Origin: an uncultured Candidatus Melainabacteria bacterium
GTDB lineage: Bacteria; Cyanobacteriota; Vampirovibrionia; Gastranaerophilales; Gastranaerophilaceae
Length of the DNA: 64,000 nucleotides
Direction of reading: 5' to 3'
NCBI GenBank assembly: GCA_934757275.1
Contig: CAKVLN010000007.1
Span: forward strand, 35,650-99,649
Below the pieces are notes generated by a model. That model was not told where the DNA came from. It worked only from the letters and a program-made list of their open reading frames with translations, and made no database searches. Numbering within the stretch: the first letter of the stretch is position 1; every line of letters starts with the position of its first letter. A program made the position numbers and the translations under genes. This document shows positions 18,385-27,476 of the stretch, in pieces.

Positions 18385-19065
18385 ATGAAAAAAATCTTTA
18401 TAAAAACTCGAAATGTAAGGAATTTTATAGGCTTAGTTGAAGCCCTGAAAAGCAAACCCAAAAACATTCCTAAAATGGGACTTATATATGGCGAGCCGGG
18501 ACTTGGGAAATCGCAAACGGCACTTTGGCTAGCCTGCAAATATGACGGCATTTACATTCGAGCCTCAAACCTTATGACAAGCAGGTGGCTTGTTGAAGAA
18601 ATTGTTAGAGAAATGGATGAACTTCCTCGGTATTTGACCTCAGACAACTTTAATGTCGTGATTAGCAAACTTATCCAAAAGCCCAAAATTATTTTTGTAG
18701 ATGAAATCGACTACTTAATGAATAATTACAAAAGTGTAGAAACCCTTAGAGATATCCACGATAAAACCGATTGTCCGATAATCTTTGTTGGAATGAGCTT
18801 GGCTCTTAGAAAACTTGAAAGATACAAGCACCTGTATGACAGATTTAGTGAGATTGTAAAATTTGAGACCTTTGAAATAGAAGATTTGAGTCAAATTTTT
18901 AGCCAACTCTCTGAAACACCATTTACCCCTGATTCGATAGAATATATCCACAAAAAATACAATAGGTTCAGACAAATTGTACAGCTTATAAGCAAACTTG
19001 AAAGTTTTGCAAAAGAAAATAATTTAGAAGAAATTACAAAAGAAGTTATGGAGCAAATTATATGA
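18385..19065 (+). CDS. MuB-like AAA+ ATPase for transposition
   Basis: 226 residues. Walker A is GEPGLGKSQTA near residue 33 and Walker B is KIIFVDEIDYL near residue 110, with sensor-1 region CPIIFVGMS. The size and the position directly after the MuA-like transposase match MuB/TnsC-type ATPases, which select target DNA and activate the transposase. The C-terminal helical region (RQIVQLISKLESFAKE) is short. The 68-base gap before it holds a GC-rich repeat-like piece (GGTCTAAGGCGAAGCC), and an AAGAAAGGA ribosome site precedes the ATG. Confidence 0.88.
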   Translation: MKKIFIKTRNVRNFIGLVEALKSKPKNIPKMGLIYGEPGLGKSQTALWLACKYDGIYIRASNLMTSRWLVEEIVREMDELPRYLTSDNFNVVISKLIQKPKIIFVDEIDYLMNNYKSVETLRDIHDKTDCPIIFVGMSLALRKLERYKHLYDRFSEIVKFETFEIEDLSQIFSQLSETPFTPDSIEYIHKKYNRFRQIVQLISKLESFAKENNLEEITKEVMEQII

Positions 19066-19160
19066 AGCGGATTTTCGGTAGGGCGCCGTGTGAGCGAAAG
19101 CGAACCCAGCCCGTAAGGTGTCGGTCAGACGTTACTCTGCCGACACCCCGAATAATCCAA
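19066..19160 (+). repeat. Palindromic dispersed element between transposition genes
   Basis: It contains GGTGTCGG (19117-19124) facing CCGACACC (19140-19147) and a CGGATTTTCGGTAGGGCG stretch. A near match (CGAATTTTCGGTAGGGCG) lies on the minus strand near 39270-39287. It is GC-rich against an AT-rich background and separates the MuB-like gene from the next reading frame. Confidence 0.6.
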
Positions 19161-19174
19161 GACGAAAGGACAAT

Positions 19175-19735
19175 ATGAATATAGAAAAATTAGCTAAAAG
19201 ATTAAAAGAATTTACCCTTGATGATATTGAATTGATATCAGAATGCGATTGCAAAACAGAGCTTGAACAGCTTTTGAACAGCAATAAAATACTTTTTGAA
19301 AACAGGATTTATAAATACAATGAGGAAACGAAAACGGGTGAAAATTATGAAATATTTAGTCCGCAAAAGAATAAACACCTAAAAATTAGTATAGAAGATG
19401 CAAAAGAATATTTTATGAAAAATTATGTCAAAAAATACTGTAAATTCGAGACCTATAGGAACTATAACGCTATTTTCAATTTTAATATTATACCTTTTAT
19501 AAACTGTTATTACCTGCACGAAATTGATATTGAGTCAATAAAAGAACTTTTTAAAATCTGCGAATTAAGACGCCTTAAGCCCCGCAGAATTAAAAACACA
19601 ATGGCACTTCTAAACCAACTGATAAAATATTTCCAACACCTTGGAGTGATTGATAGAAGTTGTGTTTATCAGGTTAAAAAAGTACAAGACAAAAACCATT
19701 TTGGAATAGAAAACTTAATTTTTGAGGGATTTTAA
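19175..19735 (+). CDS. Transposon accessory protein, unknown; recombinase N-terminal-like helices
   Basis: 186 residues from ATG 19175, with GAAAGGA eight bases upstream; the frame is open further back through the repeat, but this start has the ribosome site. No family is recognised with confidence. Residues 75-165 (YFMKNYVKKYCKFETYRNYN..., then MALLNQLIKYFQHLGVI) resemble the helical core-binding domain of tyrosine recombinases, but no catalytic domain follows. The gene is coupled to the next one (TAATG overlap), and both follow MuA/MuB-like genes, so a role in transposition or its control is likely. Confidence 0.7.
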   Translation: MNIEKLAKRLKEFTLDDIELISECDCKTELEQLLNSNKILFENRIYKYNEETKTGENYEIFSPQKNKHLKISIEDAKEYFMKNYVKKYCKFETYRNYNAIFNFNIIPFINCYYLHEIDIESIKELFKICELRRLKPRRIKNTMALLNQLIKYFQHLGVIDRSCVYQVKKVQDKNHFGIENLIFEGF

Positions 19736-20133
19736 TGAGCAAAATGAAATTATTTAAACAAGCAGAGCAAATGTTTTTAAAAGGCTCGACCGTTAGTGAA
19801 ATCTCTTTAGATCTTGGGATTGCAAAAAGAACTTTGTTTTACTGGAAAAAGCAATATGATTGGGATAAAAAGCGAAAAGAATCGATGTATGATAAATCCC
19901 AGTTCAAAGAAGATTTGCAAAAGTTTGCCCAGAAACTAATGGATAAAATCGCAAACAGTAATAAAAATAACAATCAGATAAGCCAAGCAGAATACTATTC
20001 CCTTGTGAATATTTTAAAATTTCTACCTGAACTGAAAGAAAACAATACTCAAACAGAAACACCGCAAATAAAAACAGAACTTTCCCCGGACTTCATTCGC
20101 CAAATCGAGCGTGAAATTTTAGGTATAGAATAA
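19735..20133 (+). CDS. Helix-turn-helix protein of the Mu-like module
   Basis: 132 residues. The N-terminus (KQAEQMFLKGSTVSEISLDL, then GIAKRTLFYWKKQYDW) is a homeodomain-like helix-turn-helix of the sort at the start of terminase small subunits and transposon regulators. The rest is helical and charged, ending in a short Pro/Thr linker and a C-terminal helix. Its start overlaps the previous stop by one base, so it belongs to the same operon. It may be a DNA-binding regulator or a DUF1804-like phage protein. Confidence 0.7.
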   Translation: MSKMKLFKQAEQMFLKGSTVSEISLDLGIAKRTLFYWKKQYDWDKKRKESMYDKSQFKEDLQKFAQKLMDKIANSNKNNNQISQAEYYSLVNILKFLPELKENNTQTETPQIKTELSPDFIRQIEREILGIE

Positions 20134-20178
20134 ATCCTGCAAATTTTTGTGCTATGCTTAAGAAAAAGGAGTTTATTA

Positions 20179-21081
20179 ATGGCTGTACCTGATTTTCAAT
20201 CAATGATGAATCCAGTATTGGATATTTATACCCAAAATGGCAGTGAGCTTCGTCCAAGAGATATAGAAAATGAAGTTGCTGAAAGATTTAATTTGACAGA
20301 AGAAGAACGTAATGAGATGATTCCAAGCAACATTGAAACTGTTTTAAGAAATAGAGTTAGTTGGGCAGTATATTATCTTTTCAGGGCAGGTTTACTTGAA
20401 AGACCCAAAAGAGGTTATTATAGAATTACTGATATCGGTAAAAATGAAAATCAATCAAATAAAACAATTAATGTGGAATATTTAAAAAAATTCCCTTCTT
20501 TTGTAGATTTTTCTCAAATTAACAATAAAAAAGACATCCAAAATGACAACTCAAATATTAGTGAAGAAAGTCAAACTCCAGATGAAATGATGTCAAAAGC
20601 ACAAGAACTATACAAAGATAATCTTCAAAGTGAGCTTTTAGACAAATTAAAACAAATAGACCCTGTAAGATTTGAACAAATAGTTCTTCAACTTATGGAA
20701 AAAATGAATTATGGTGTCGGTTCAATGACAAAAATGAGTCATGATGGTGGAGTAGACGGCATAATCGATGAAGATGAATTGGGATTAGAAAAAATCTACC
20801 TGCAAGCTAAAAGATACTCAGATAATAAAGTTAATGAAAAAGAAATGCAAAATTTCGCAGGGGCTCTAGGCTGTTCTCCTGTAAGAAAAGGAGTATTTAT
20901 AACAACCAGCTTCTTTGATGAAAGAGCTAAAAAGAAAGCTGCATCTGTCCAAGGTAAAATTATACGATTAGTAGACGGTGAAGAATTAACAAAATTGATG
21001 ATTAAGCATAATTTAGGTGTACAAGTTAAAACTAAAATCGAAATCAAAAAGATTGATGAAGATTTCTTTAGTGAAGAATAA
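20179..21081 (+). CDS. mrr: Mrr-type restriction endonuclease (modified-DNA-specific)
   Basis: 300 residues from ATG 20179, with AAAAGGA nine bases before. Residues 1-95 are the Mrr N-terminal winged helix (MAVPDFQSMMNPVLDI, RNRVSWAVYYLFRAGLLERP). A polar linker leads to the catalytic domain at about 155-285: DPVRFEQIVLQLMEKMNYG, then HDGGVDGIIDEDELG and IYLQAKRY, which give the PD-(D/E)xK core as D...QxK, the usual Mrr variant. Mrr enzymes cut foreign methylated DNA. It directly follows the Mu-like genes and precedes another nuclease-like gene by 10 bases. Confidence 0.9.
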   Translation: MAVPDFQSMMNPVLDIYTQNGSELRPRDIENEVAERFNLTEEERNEMIPSNIETVLRNRVSWAVYYLFRAGLLERPKRGYYRITDIGKNENQSNKTINVEYLKKFPSFVDFSQINNKKDIQNDNSNISEESQTPDEMMSKAQELYKDNLQSELLDKLKQIDPVRFEQIVLQLMEKMNYGVGSMTKMSHDGGVDGIIDEDELGLEKIYLQAKRYSDNKVNEKEMQNFAGALGCSPVRKGVFITTSFFDERAKKKAASVQGKIIRLVDGEELTKLMIKHNLGVQVKTKIEIKKIDEDFFSEE

Positions 21082-21091
21082 TGGATAATAT

Positions 21092-22075
21092 ATGAAAATA
21101 GAAATGGGCGAATCTTTAATGCTTTCTTGGTTAAAGCATGCAAAAGAGTGTAAAATAACACAATTAAATTGGAAACCTTCTAGTAATTGGAATACATACA
21201 ATGAAAAAGAAGTTGAAGCACTTTACAATAACGCAATATTACATTTTCCAGTTTTTAAGCAAAATTCAAATTTGGAACAAATTATAAAACAAGCAGAAAT
21301 AGATATTTTGGGTTTAAGCTATGAAAATAATACAACTTATTATTATGCTGTGGATATTGCATATCATGAAAGTGGACTTAACTATGGTTCAAAAGATGAA
21401 ACTATAGAACGAATTTCAAAAAAGCTTTTACGCTCAGCATTTTTATTATATCTTTACTTTGATGTTAAAGATGGCGAAATTATCTTTGCATCACCTAAAA
21501 TCAACTCAGCTGTTTATTATGATTTAGAAAAACAAATAGATAAAATATCGAAATTTATGTCGGCTCAAGGTTTTCAGTATAAATTTAAATTGTTTGCTAA
21601 TACAAGTTTTGCAGAAAATATCTTAAACCCGATTATTCAAATTTCTTCAACTATATCTGACACCTCTGAATTATTTATGCGAGCATTTCAACTAAGTAAT
21701 TTATGTGAAAAAAGTATCAATAAAAAACAAAATATAAAGAGACATATTACTAATTCCGAAATTCAATACAATGAATTTAAAATAGGTACTACTGTTAAAA
21801 ACAAATTAAATTATTTGTTTTCAAAAGACTATCTTTCAACTGATGATATTTCAAATTTAAAAAATAAAGAATTTTGCAAAGATATTTTTAATTTAAATTT
21901 TCCACTATTAATTGAAAAAGACCAAAGTAGATATGATAATAAGGGATATCCTCGGTATTGGAAAGAATTATTTGATGATAAATATTATGTTTGTAGTCAA
22001 TGGATTGAAAACCAACGTTCACTATTTGAAGATTGGTATAATTCTGTAGTTGAAAAAATTTCTGTTATTTCATAA
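21092..22075 (+). CDS. Putative PD-(D/E)xK-like protein beside mrr
   Basis: 327 residues, no named family. Near residues 70-100 the pattern QAEIDILGLSYENN then YYYAVDIAYHE resembles the acidic strands of a restriction-like fold (E-x-D...VDxAxHE), followed by a helical KKLLRSAFLLYLYF. The gene starts 10 bases after mrr with GGATA as ribosome site, so the two are likely one operon and may function together. The nuclease suggestion is only from this motif. The 3' end overlaps the convergent small gene by six bases. Confidence 0.65.
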   Translation: MKIEMGESLMLSWLKHAKECKITQLNWKPSSNWNTYNEKEVEALYNNAILHFPVFKQNSNLEQIIKQAEIDILGLSYENNTTYYYAVDIAYHESGLNYGSKDETIERISKKLLRSAFLLYLYFDVKDGEIIFASPKINSAVYYDLEKQIDKISKFMSAQGFQYKFKLFANTSFAENILNPIIQISSTISDTSELFMRAFQLSNLCEKSINKKQNIKRHITNSEIQYNEFKIGTTVKNKLNYLFSKDYLSTDDISNLKNKEFCKDIFNLNFPLLIEKDQSRYDNKGYPRYWKELFDDKYYVCSQWIENQRSLFEDWYNSVVEKISVIS

Positions 22076-22303
22076 TTTCTCGATATACCAATTTGAATTA
22101 CCAAAATGATTGAAATTCCATTGTAATTGGAAGTAGAAATTGTATTCCATTGAGTTATCATCTTTAAAATTGTAAGAATATTTATTTAATTGTGTTCTGT
22201 GATAACTTTCAAAAGCTATCCTGATTTCTTTTGCAAACTTTTTTCTAAATTCAGGATATGTTATTTCTAAGGTTTCTCGTGTTAGCTTATTTTTCAAAAT
22301 CAT
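22070..22303 (-). CDS. Small protein of unknown function
   Basis: 77 residues from ATG 22303, with GAGGGG ten bases upstream (a TTG two codons earlier is also in frame). Sequence MILKNKLTRETLEITYPEFR...; mixed charge, with a Tyr/Phe/Trp-rich C-terminus (NFYFQLQWNFNHFGNSNWY). It overlaps the preceding gene in the same three-gene minus-strand set, the kind of small overlapping genes typical of mobile DNA. No function can be given. Confidence 0.55.
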   Translation of the reverse strand: MILKNKLTRETLEITYPEFRKKFAKEIRIAFESYHRTQLNKYSYNFKDDNSMEYNFYFQLQWNFNHFGNSNWYIEKL

Positions 22304-22490
22304 CTTCAACCCCTCTTATATTATCAAGCTCTATATTGTAACTTTTTCCTTGCTTATCAAGGCAAGTCGCATAATCTATCTCGGCATCGGCGAATTTGTT
22401 TTTCCAAATACAAATCAGCAATCCGATTTCTTGTGTTTTTAAATTCAAAACCTTTGTACCAAAAAGTGCATAGTCTTTCTCTGTCATCAT
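22287..22490 (-). CDS. Small protein of unknown function
   Basis: 67 residues starting MMTEKDYALFGTKVLNLKTQ, with AAGGAAAG just upstream. Beta-rich in appearance (VLNLKTQEIGLLICIWKN), possibly a small SH3-like barrel. Its first codons overlap the end of the upstream gene by four bases and its end overlaps the next, so the three are translationally coupled. Confidence 0.55.
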   Translation of the reverse strand: MMTEKDYALFGTKVLNLKTQEIGLLICIWKNKFADAEIDYATCLDKQGKSYNIELDNIRGVEDDFEK

Positions 22491-22702
22491 TCTTTCCTTG
22501 CAAGTATCAAATCTGAATAGATATCATCAGGCTTTTGTTGATCGATTAAAAACTCCTTCATAAATACAAATCTTTCTCTACAAGCGTTTTCACAAATTAC
22601 GGTGTCGAAATTATAGAATCCAATTACTTTGTAATACTCATTATCAGAGTTTTTAAAGCCACTAATCTTTTTAAGTTTGTATTTTTTGCCTAATTCAATC
22701 AT
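22487..22702 (-). CDS. Small protein of unknown function, first gene of a three-gene set
   Basis: 71 residues, MIELGKKYKLKKISGFKNSD..., with GAGGTAAC before the ATG. The 'GKKYKLKKISG..Y.VIGFYNFDTVIC' pattern again suggests a small beta barrel. It heads a coupled minus-strand group converging on the mrr-associated gene. It could be a phage or plasmid accessory protein. Confidence 0.55.
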   Translation of the reverse strand: MIELGKKYKLKKISGFKNSDNEYYKVIGFYNFDTVICENACRERFVFMKEFLIDQQKPDDIYSDLILARKE

Positions 22703-22922
22703 TGTTACCTCTTATATTCATTACAACAACGACATTCATCGCTCACAATAAGTTGAATATCAAGTAATCTATTTAAAAAACTTATCAATTAAACATAATT
22801 GATAGCCTATTAGAATGGAATTTAAGCAAGCCTTTTTGGTGGTATATATTTTCTACTATTTTTTACAATAAAATTTAATACAAAGCTTTTTAAACAGCTT
22901 TTAAACAACATTTTAATTATAT

Positions 22923-23141
22923 TTAAAAACTTTCCGGATAATTTATAAAATATGTATTTAAAGTATCAGAATCTTGTCTAAGATTATGAATAATAGGAGT
23001 AATATTTCTAAGCTCTTCGTATTCTTGTTATTTTTGACAGAAGGAATCAAGCACAACCGTTATGTTGTAAATCCGCTCTGCTAGTTTTTCTAACTTCCTA
23101 AAATCTTTTTGTTTAATCTTGTATTTCTTACTCTTATTCAT
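22923..23141 (-). pseudogene. Small gene interrupted by an in-frame stop
   Basis: From ATG 23141, which has a near-perfect AAGGAGGT ribosome site, the frame reads MNKSKKYKIKQKDFRKLEK... to a TAA at 23028-23030 after 37 codons. It then continues in the same frame as QEYEELRNITPIIHNLRQDS... for another 34 codons. Both halves look like one charged helical protein of about 72 residues. Either the short 37-residue form is used or the gene is dead. The remaining bases between 22703 and 23240 hold only AT-rich sequence with small direct repeats (AGCTTTTTAAAC, AGCTTTTAAAC). Confidence 0.5.
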
Positions 23142-23240
23142 ACGACCTCCTTTTTAGGTGTCGTATTCATCACTTAAAAGAATAATAATATCAAGCTTTA
23201 AGAAATTTATGATACTATAATAAAAAATGGAGATATAAAA

Positions 23241-24089
23241 GTGGATGATAATAGAGTTTTAATTGATAATTTATCAAATAATTCAATTGATGTAGCAAGT
23301 GGAAACTTTAGTCAAAATAAACTTATTAGCTTTGATGGAGTTTTTAATGGACTTGAAAAAAGTGTTGGTTTATTCTTTCCATCAGTTAGAAATGCAATGG
23401 TCGAAAGATATCAAGCAGAAACAACAATGATTGTATTAAATAAAGCAATTAAAATAATTCAAGATAATGGGCTTGATATAAAACAAATACCTCCTAAAAT
23501 AGCATTGCCATTGTTTGATAAACTATCAATAGAACATGAAACAGAGATGTATGATTTATGGGCTAAATTATTAGTGAGTGCTTCTGATAATTCTAATCCT
23601 ATTCTTATCCAATATTCAGAAATACTATCAAAAATCGGAAGTAATGAGGCTCATTTATTATTAGATATGTATAATTATCAATCAATGCAAATAACATTTA
23701 GGTCTTGTGGTGGAAACTTTGAGGAATACTCAATAGGATTGGAGCATTTTAATTCAGAACGAACAACATATAAAAACATAGAAATAAAAATATTACAGAC
23801 TCTTAATGATATAAGAAAATTTATTTATATCCCAACTTTGATTGCAATAAAAATAAAACATTGCTTTAAAAAGCTAACAACTAGAGCAGTACATGATTAT
23901 CGCGGTTATGCTCTACCTTTATATGATATATCCCAAAAGTATAATGTGCAAGAAAATAAAACATCTTTGAGAGTATTATCAGAACTTGGTCTTGTTAAGT
24001 ATTATTGTGGGTATTATCCAGTAATAACAAAATTTGGTTGTGAATTTGTTGAAGAATTAGAAAAATATAATACTGTAGATAAAAAATAA
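23241..24089 (+). CDS. DUF4393/Abi-alpha-like protein
   Basis: 282 residues with a GTG start and GGAGAT about nine bases upstream. The diagnostic stretch is IPPKIALPLFDKLSIEHETEM followed by YDLWAKLLVSASD and ILSKIGSNEAHLLLDMY, which matches DUF4393 (Abi-alpha), a family tied to abortive phage infection. The C-terminal part ends with a winged-helix-like region (LRVLSELGLVKYYCGYYPVI). It stands alone between the small genes and the convergent hsdS. The family match is recalled from motif pattern. Confidence 0.75.
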   Translation: MDDNRVLIDNLSNNSIDVASGNFSQNKLISFDGVFNGLEKSVGLFFPSVRNAMVERYQAETTMIVLNKAIKIIQDNGLDIKQIPPKIALPLFDKLSIEHETEMYDLWAKLLVSASDNSNPILIQYSEILSKIGSNEAHLLLDMYNYQSMQITFRSCGGNFEEYSIGLEHFNSERTTYKNIEIKILQTLNDIRKFIYIPTLIAIKIKHCFKKLTTRAVHDYRGYALPLYDISQKYNVQENKTSLRVLSELGLVKYYCGYYPVITKFGCEFVEELEKYNTVDKK

Positions 24090-24105
24090 ATTTTTGCTTT
24101 AATTA

Positions 24106-25557
24106 TTATAACTTATTGACTAGGTTTAGGAGTTCTTCGACTTTGGCGACAATTCGCTTTTGTTCTGCTAGTGGAGGAAGAGGAATTAAATAATTCCTTA
24201 TAAAATTTAACGATACAAATTGTTGAGCACCTCCAAAAGCCTTATTTTTAAAATCAAAAGTAATAGCTTCTAATAGTAATTTTAAAAAATAAGGCTCAGA
24301 TAATTTTTTATCATAATATTTAAATAAAGCCACATTTTTAATGCTAAAATCTCTTTCTTTTTTTACTATAACCATATTTCCAATATTACCACCTATCATA
24401 GAATATAAAATATCACCATCGTCAACATGTGAACGTTGTTCTATTTTTTGATGGTCATCTGCAGAAATAAGTTTCGCATTGTCAAAATTTATTTTCCCAT
24501 TTTTAAAATCTTTACTTGTAATTAAAGGAATACCATTAGTTACATTTTTAGGTGAATCGTGGGTGCCATCTCTGACATCATAAACCTCTTGCATTCTTAC
24601 CCATTGCCAACCTTGTGGGAGGTCGTATGGGATTTCGTCTTGGGTGATTGGTGGAAGTGGTTTTTCTTTTTTTATTTTGCCGTCTTTTATCAATTGGTCT
24701 TTTTCAGCTTTTATGTGTTTTAAAAGCTCTGATGCAGGTTCATCTTTAGGGTTTTGCACGACAAGTTTTCCTTGGACTGCGTATTGCAAAATTGATTGGC
24801 GGATTTGTTTGGGCAATTTTTGATTCATTTCTGATAAAATTTCTTCATTCTTGCCATATTCGTCAACCAAAGGTAAAATCTCTTTCAACTTTTCTACAAT
24901 TCGCTTTTGTTCAGCTAGTGGAGGAAGAGCAAATAAATATAAACGTAATGTTGATAAAGATACAAAAGATTGTACAGCTCCAGTTGCATTAGATTTTAAT
25001 AAATCTTGAATATAATAGAGATAAAAGTATAAATATTTTATAATGAGATATTGAGATTTTTTAAATAAAGCGACATTTTTTATACTAAAATCTCTATCTT
25101 TTTGAACAATAACAGGATTACCAATACTCCCAATCATAGCAAATAGGATATCTTCATTTTCTACACAAGAACGTTGGGATAATTTTAAATAATCTTCTCT
25201 TGATATATAATTAACATTTTCAAAATCAATATACCCATTGTTTAAGTTTTTACTTGTAATAAAAGGATAACCCTCTTTCTGATATTTTGGACTATCATGA
25301 GTTCCATCTCTAACATCAACAACATCTTGAAATCTTACCCATTCCCATCCTTGAGGAAGTTCGTATGGGATTTCGTCTTGGGTGATTGGTGGGAGTGATT
25401 TTTCTTTTTTGATTTTGCCGTCTTTTATCAGTTGTTCTTTTTCTGCTTTTATTCGTTTTAAAAGCTCTGATGCAGGCTCATCATTTGGGTCTTGTGCTAC
25501 CAATTTTCCTTGCATTGCGTATTGTAATATTGATTTTTTTAAATCTTGTGCTTTCAT
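24106..25557 (-). CDS. hsdS: Type I restriction-modification specificity subunit
   Basis: 483 residues, two target-recognition domains and two conserved helical regions. The protein is an internal duplication. Residues 1-65 (KKSILQYAMQGKLVAQDPND...) recur at about 255-320 (RQSILQYAVQGKLVVQNPKD...), and PPLAEQKRIV occurs after each recognition domain. Both recognition domains share VRDGTHDSPK, ITSK and RDFSIKNVALFK. The two half-sites may therefore be alike, and recombination between the repeats could change specificity. It is the last gene of the hsd operon and overlaps the preceding membrane gene by four bases. Confidence 0.95.
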   Translation of the reverse strand: MKAQDLKKSILQYAMQGKLVAQDPNDEPASELLKRIKAEKEQLIKDGKIKKEKSLPPITQDEIPYELPQGWEWVRFQDVVDVRDGTHDSPKYQKEGYPFITSKNLNNGYIDFENVNYISREDYLKLSQRSCVENEDILFAMIGSIGNPVIVQKDRDFSIKNVALFKKSQYLIIKYLYFYLYYIQDLLKSNATGAVQSFVSLSTLRLYLFALPPLAEQKRIVEKLKEILPLVDEYGKNEEILSEMNQKLPKQIRQSILQYAVQGKLVVQNPKDEPASELLKHIKAEKDQLIKDGKIKKEKPLPPITQDEIPYDLPQGWQWVRMQEVYDVRDGTHDSPKNVTNGIPLITSKDFKNGKINFDNAKLISADDHQKIEQRSHVDDGDILYSMIGGNIGNMVIVKKERDFSIKNVALFKYYDKKLSEPYFLKLLLEAITFDFKNKAFGGAQQFVSLNFIRNYLIPLPPLAEQKRIVAKVEELLNLVNKL

Positions 25558-26009
25558 TTCTTTTTTGCCTTTAGTTCTGAAAGTTGATTATACACTTCTT
25601 GATACATTATAAAATCTCCGCCACGAGAAATATTATGACCAAATCCTTTTCCCACTAAAGAATATATAGCTGTAGTATATGCATCATCATCAAAAGGATC
25701 TGTTACATAACTTAAAATAGCACTATTTAGACAAGTCTCTATTATTTCTTTTTCAAACCCTTGCAATTCATTATAGTATTTTTTAATATTATTTTTTCTT
25801 TTGTTATTATTACACAAGATTTCTATAATGGTTACAATGGAAAAAACCGTCAATACTGAGCCAGTTATTAATAAGTGGCTATTTTTAACTAAGCAAAGAT
25901 AAATTAATAACAAGGTTAAACCTACAAAAAATAAATGATATGGCTTATTATAAAAAAATACAAAAAAATCTTTTATATGTTTAAAAAAATTATCTACAAA
26001 ATTATCCAT
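25554..26009 (-). CDS. Small membrane protein inside the hsd operon, SieB-like
   Basis: 151 residues from ATG 26009. Two membrane helices (about 24-63: YHLFFVGLTLLLIYLCLVKN, then a second after SHLL) precede a cytoplasmic region (NELQGFEKEIIETCLNSA, then AIYSLVGKGFGHNIS) that recalls superinfection-exclusion protein B. It overlaps the hsdM stop by eight bases and hsdS by four, so it is translated within the restriction operon. A membrane exclusion protein here would add a second layer to restriction. The SieB link is a weak pattern match. Confidence 0.75.
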   Translation of the reverse strand: MDNFVDNFFKHIKDFFVFFYNKPYHLFFVGLTLLLIYLCLVKNSHLLITGSVLTVFSIVTIIEILCNNNKRKNNIKKYYNELQGFEKEIIETCLNSAILSYVTDPFDDDAYTTAIYSLVGKGFGHNISRGGDFIMYQEVYNQLSELKAKKK

Positions 26010-27465
26010 TAATATCAACTCCTATCATAACTTTGATTTGGTTCAAGATATCATCAATATTTTTATCTAATTCAGCTCGTTTTTCTTGGTATTTTTGCAG
26101 AAGCTCCATTGGTGGCAGAATTTCTTCTTCCTCATAAGGATAGCCACACAAATCAAGGTTGTAGTTCCTTTCTTGGATTTCTTGAATGGAATATTTTTTA
26201 GCTTTGTCAAAGCCGTCAATAGAGATTTCTTTTTTGTTATTCCACCATTCTACAACTTCTTTGAAATGTTCTTTTTTCATTGGTTTTGTTTTAGAAAAGT
26301 TCTTATACCCCTCCGGCATATCTAGTCTATAAAACCAAGTTTCTTTAGTTGGCTCGCCTTTGGTGAAGAATAAAAGGTTTGTGTTAATTGATGTGTATGG
26401 TGCAAAAACACTTTTTGGAAGTCTTATGATTGTATGTAAATTACATTCTTGCATAAGTTTTTCTTTTATCCTTGTTTTTACACCTTCTCCAAATAATGCT
26501 CCGTCAGGAAGAACTATTCCTACTCTGCCTTGAGGTTTTAGCTTTGCAATAATGTAGAGCAAGAACAAATCTGCTGTTTCTTTTGTTCTATAAGCTGATG
26601 GAAAGTTTGTTTCAATTCCGTCTTCTTCTGTTCCGCCAAAAGGAGGGTTTGTAACAATACAATTTACTCTATCAGCAGGTGAAATATTATTAATCGGTTT
26701 TGATAGAGTATTATCTCTTTTAATATTTATTGGAGTATCGATTCCGTGCAAAATCATATTTGTTGTACATAACTGATGCGGAAGAGGTTTCTTTTCTATT
26801 CCAAATACAGAGTTATTCAGAATTTCACCTTCTTTTGTTGTATCTGTTTGTTTTTTCAAGTGTTCTATTGCACAAGCAAGAAAGCCTCCTGTACCACAAG
26901 CAGGGTCTAGGACAGTTTCACCAAGTTTTGGGTCAACCATATCTACAATAAATTGAGTTACTGCTCTTGGAGTGTAGTATTCACCAGCATTACCTGCAGA
27001 TTGAAGGCTTTGCAATAGTTGTTCATAAATATCATTGAAAAGGTGTCTATCTTCACTTGAATTAAAGTCAATTTCATTAATTTTATTGATAACTTGTCTT
27101 AGCAATGTGCCTGATTTCATATAGTTATAAGTATCTTGAAAAATGTTTTTTATAATCAAGGCTTGTTTATTTGAATCATTATCAAGATTTTGTAGGTACG
27201 GAAACAGGTCATTATTGATAAAATCGATTAAATCATCGCCTGTTAAGCCTTCATCATCTTGAGCCCAATTTTGCCAACGATATTTTTCATCAAGTGGTGA
27301 TTTGTAATCATCTTTCATGACCTCTGCTTCGTCTTCTTTATCAGCAAAGATTTTTAAAAACAGCATCCAAACGATTTGCGACAGTCTTTGTGCGTCACCG
27401 TCAACGCCTGTATCTTTTCGCATTATGTCTTGTATTGATTTTATTACACTTGATATATTTGGCAT
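26002..27465 (-). CDS. hsdM: Type I restriction-modification methyltransferase subunit
   Basis: 487 residues. The N-terminal helical HsdM domain is followed by an adenine-N6 methyltransferase fold: the SAM motif is near residue 190-200 (VLDPACGTGGFLACAI) and the catalytic NPPFGG is near residue 272. It transfers methyl from SAM to adenine in the HsdS-defined site and is required for restriction as well. It follows the membrane/nuclease-like gene by 11 bases. Confidence 0.97.
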   Translation of the reverse strand: MPNISSVIKSIQDIMRKDTGVDGDAQRLSQIVWMLFLKIFADKEDEAEVMKDDYKSPLDEKYRWQNWAQDDEGLTGDDLIDFINNDLFPYLQNLDNDSNKQALIIKNIFQDTYNYMKSGTLLRQVINKINEIDFNSSEDRHLFNDIYEQLLQSLQSAGNAGEYYTPRAVTQFIVDMVDPKLGETVLDPACGTGGFLACAIEHLKKQTDTTKEGEILNNSVFGIEKKPLPHQLCTTNMILHGIDTPINIKRDNTLSKPINNISPADRVNCIVTNPPFGGTEEDGIETNFPSAYRTKETADLFLLYIIAKLKPQGRVGIVLPDGALFGEGVKTRIKEKLMQECNLHTIIRLPKSVFAPYTSINTNLLFFTKGEPTKETWFYRLDMPEGYKNFSKTKPMKKEHFKEVVEWWNNKKEISIDGFDKAKKYSIQEIQERNYNLDLCGYPYEEEEILPPMELLQKYQEKRAELDKNIDDILNQIKVMIGVDING

Positions 27466-27476
27466 TTAGTTATCCT

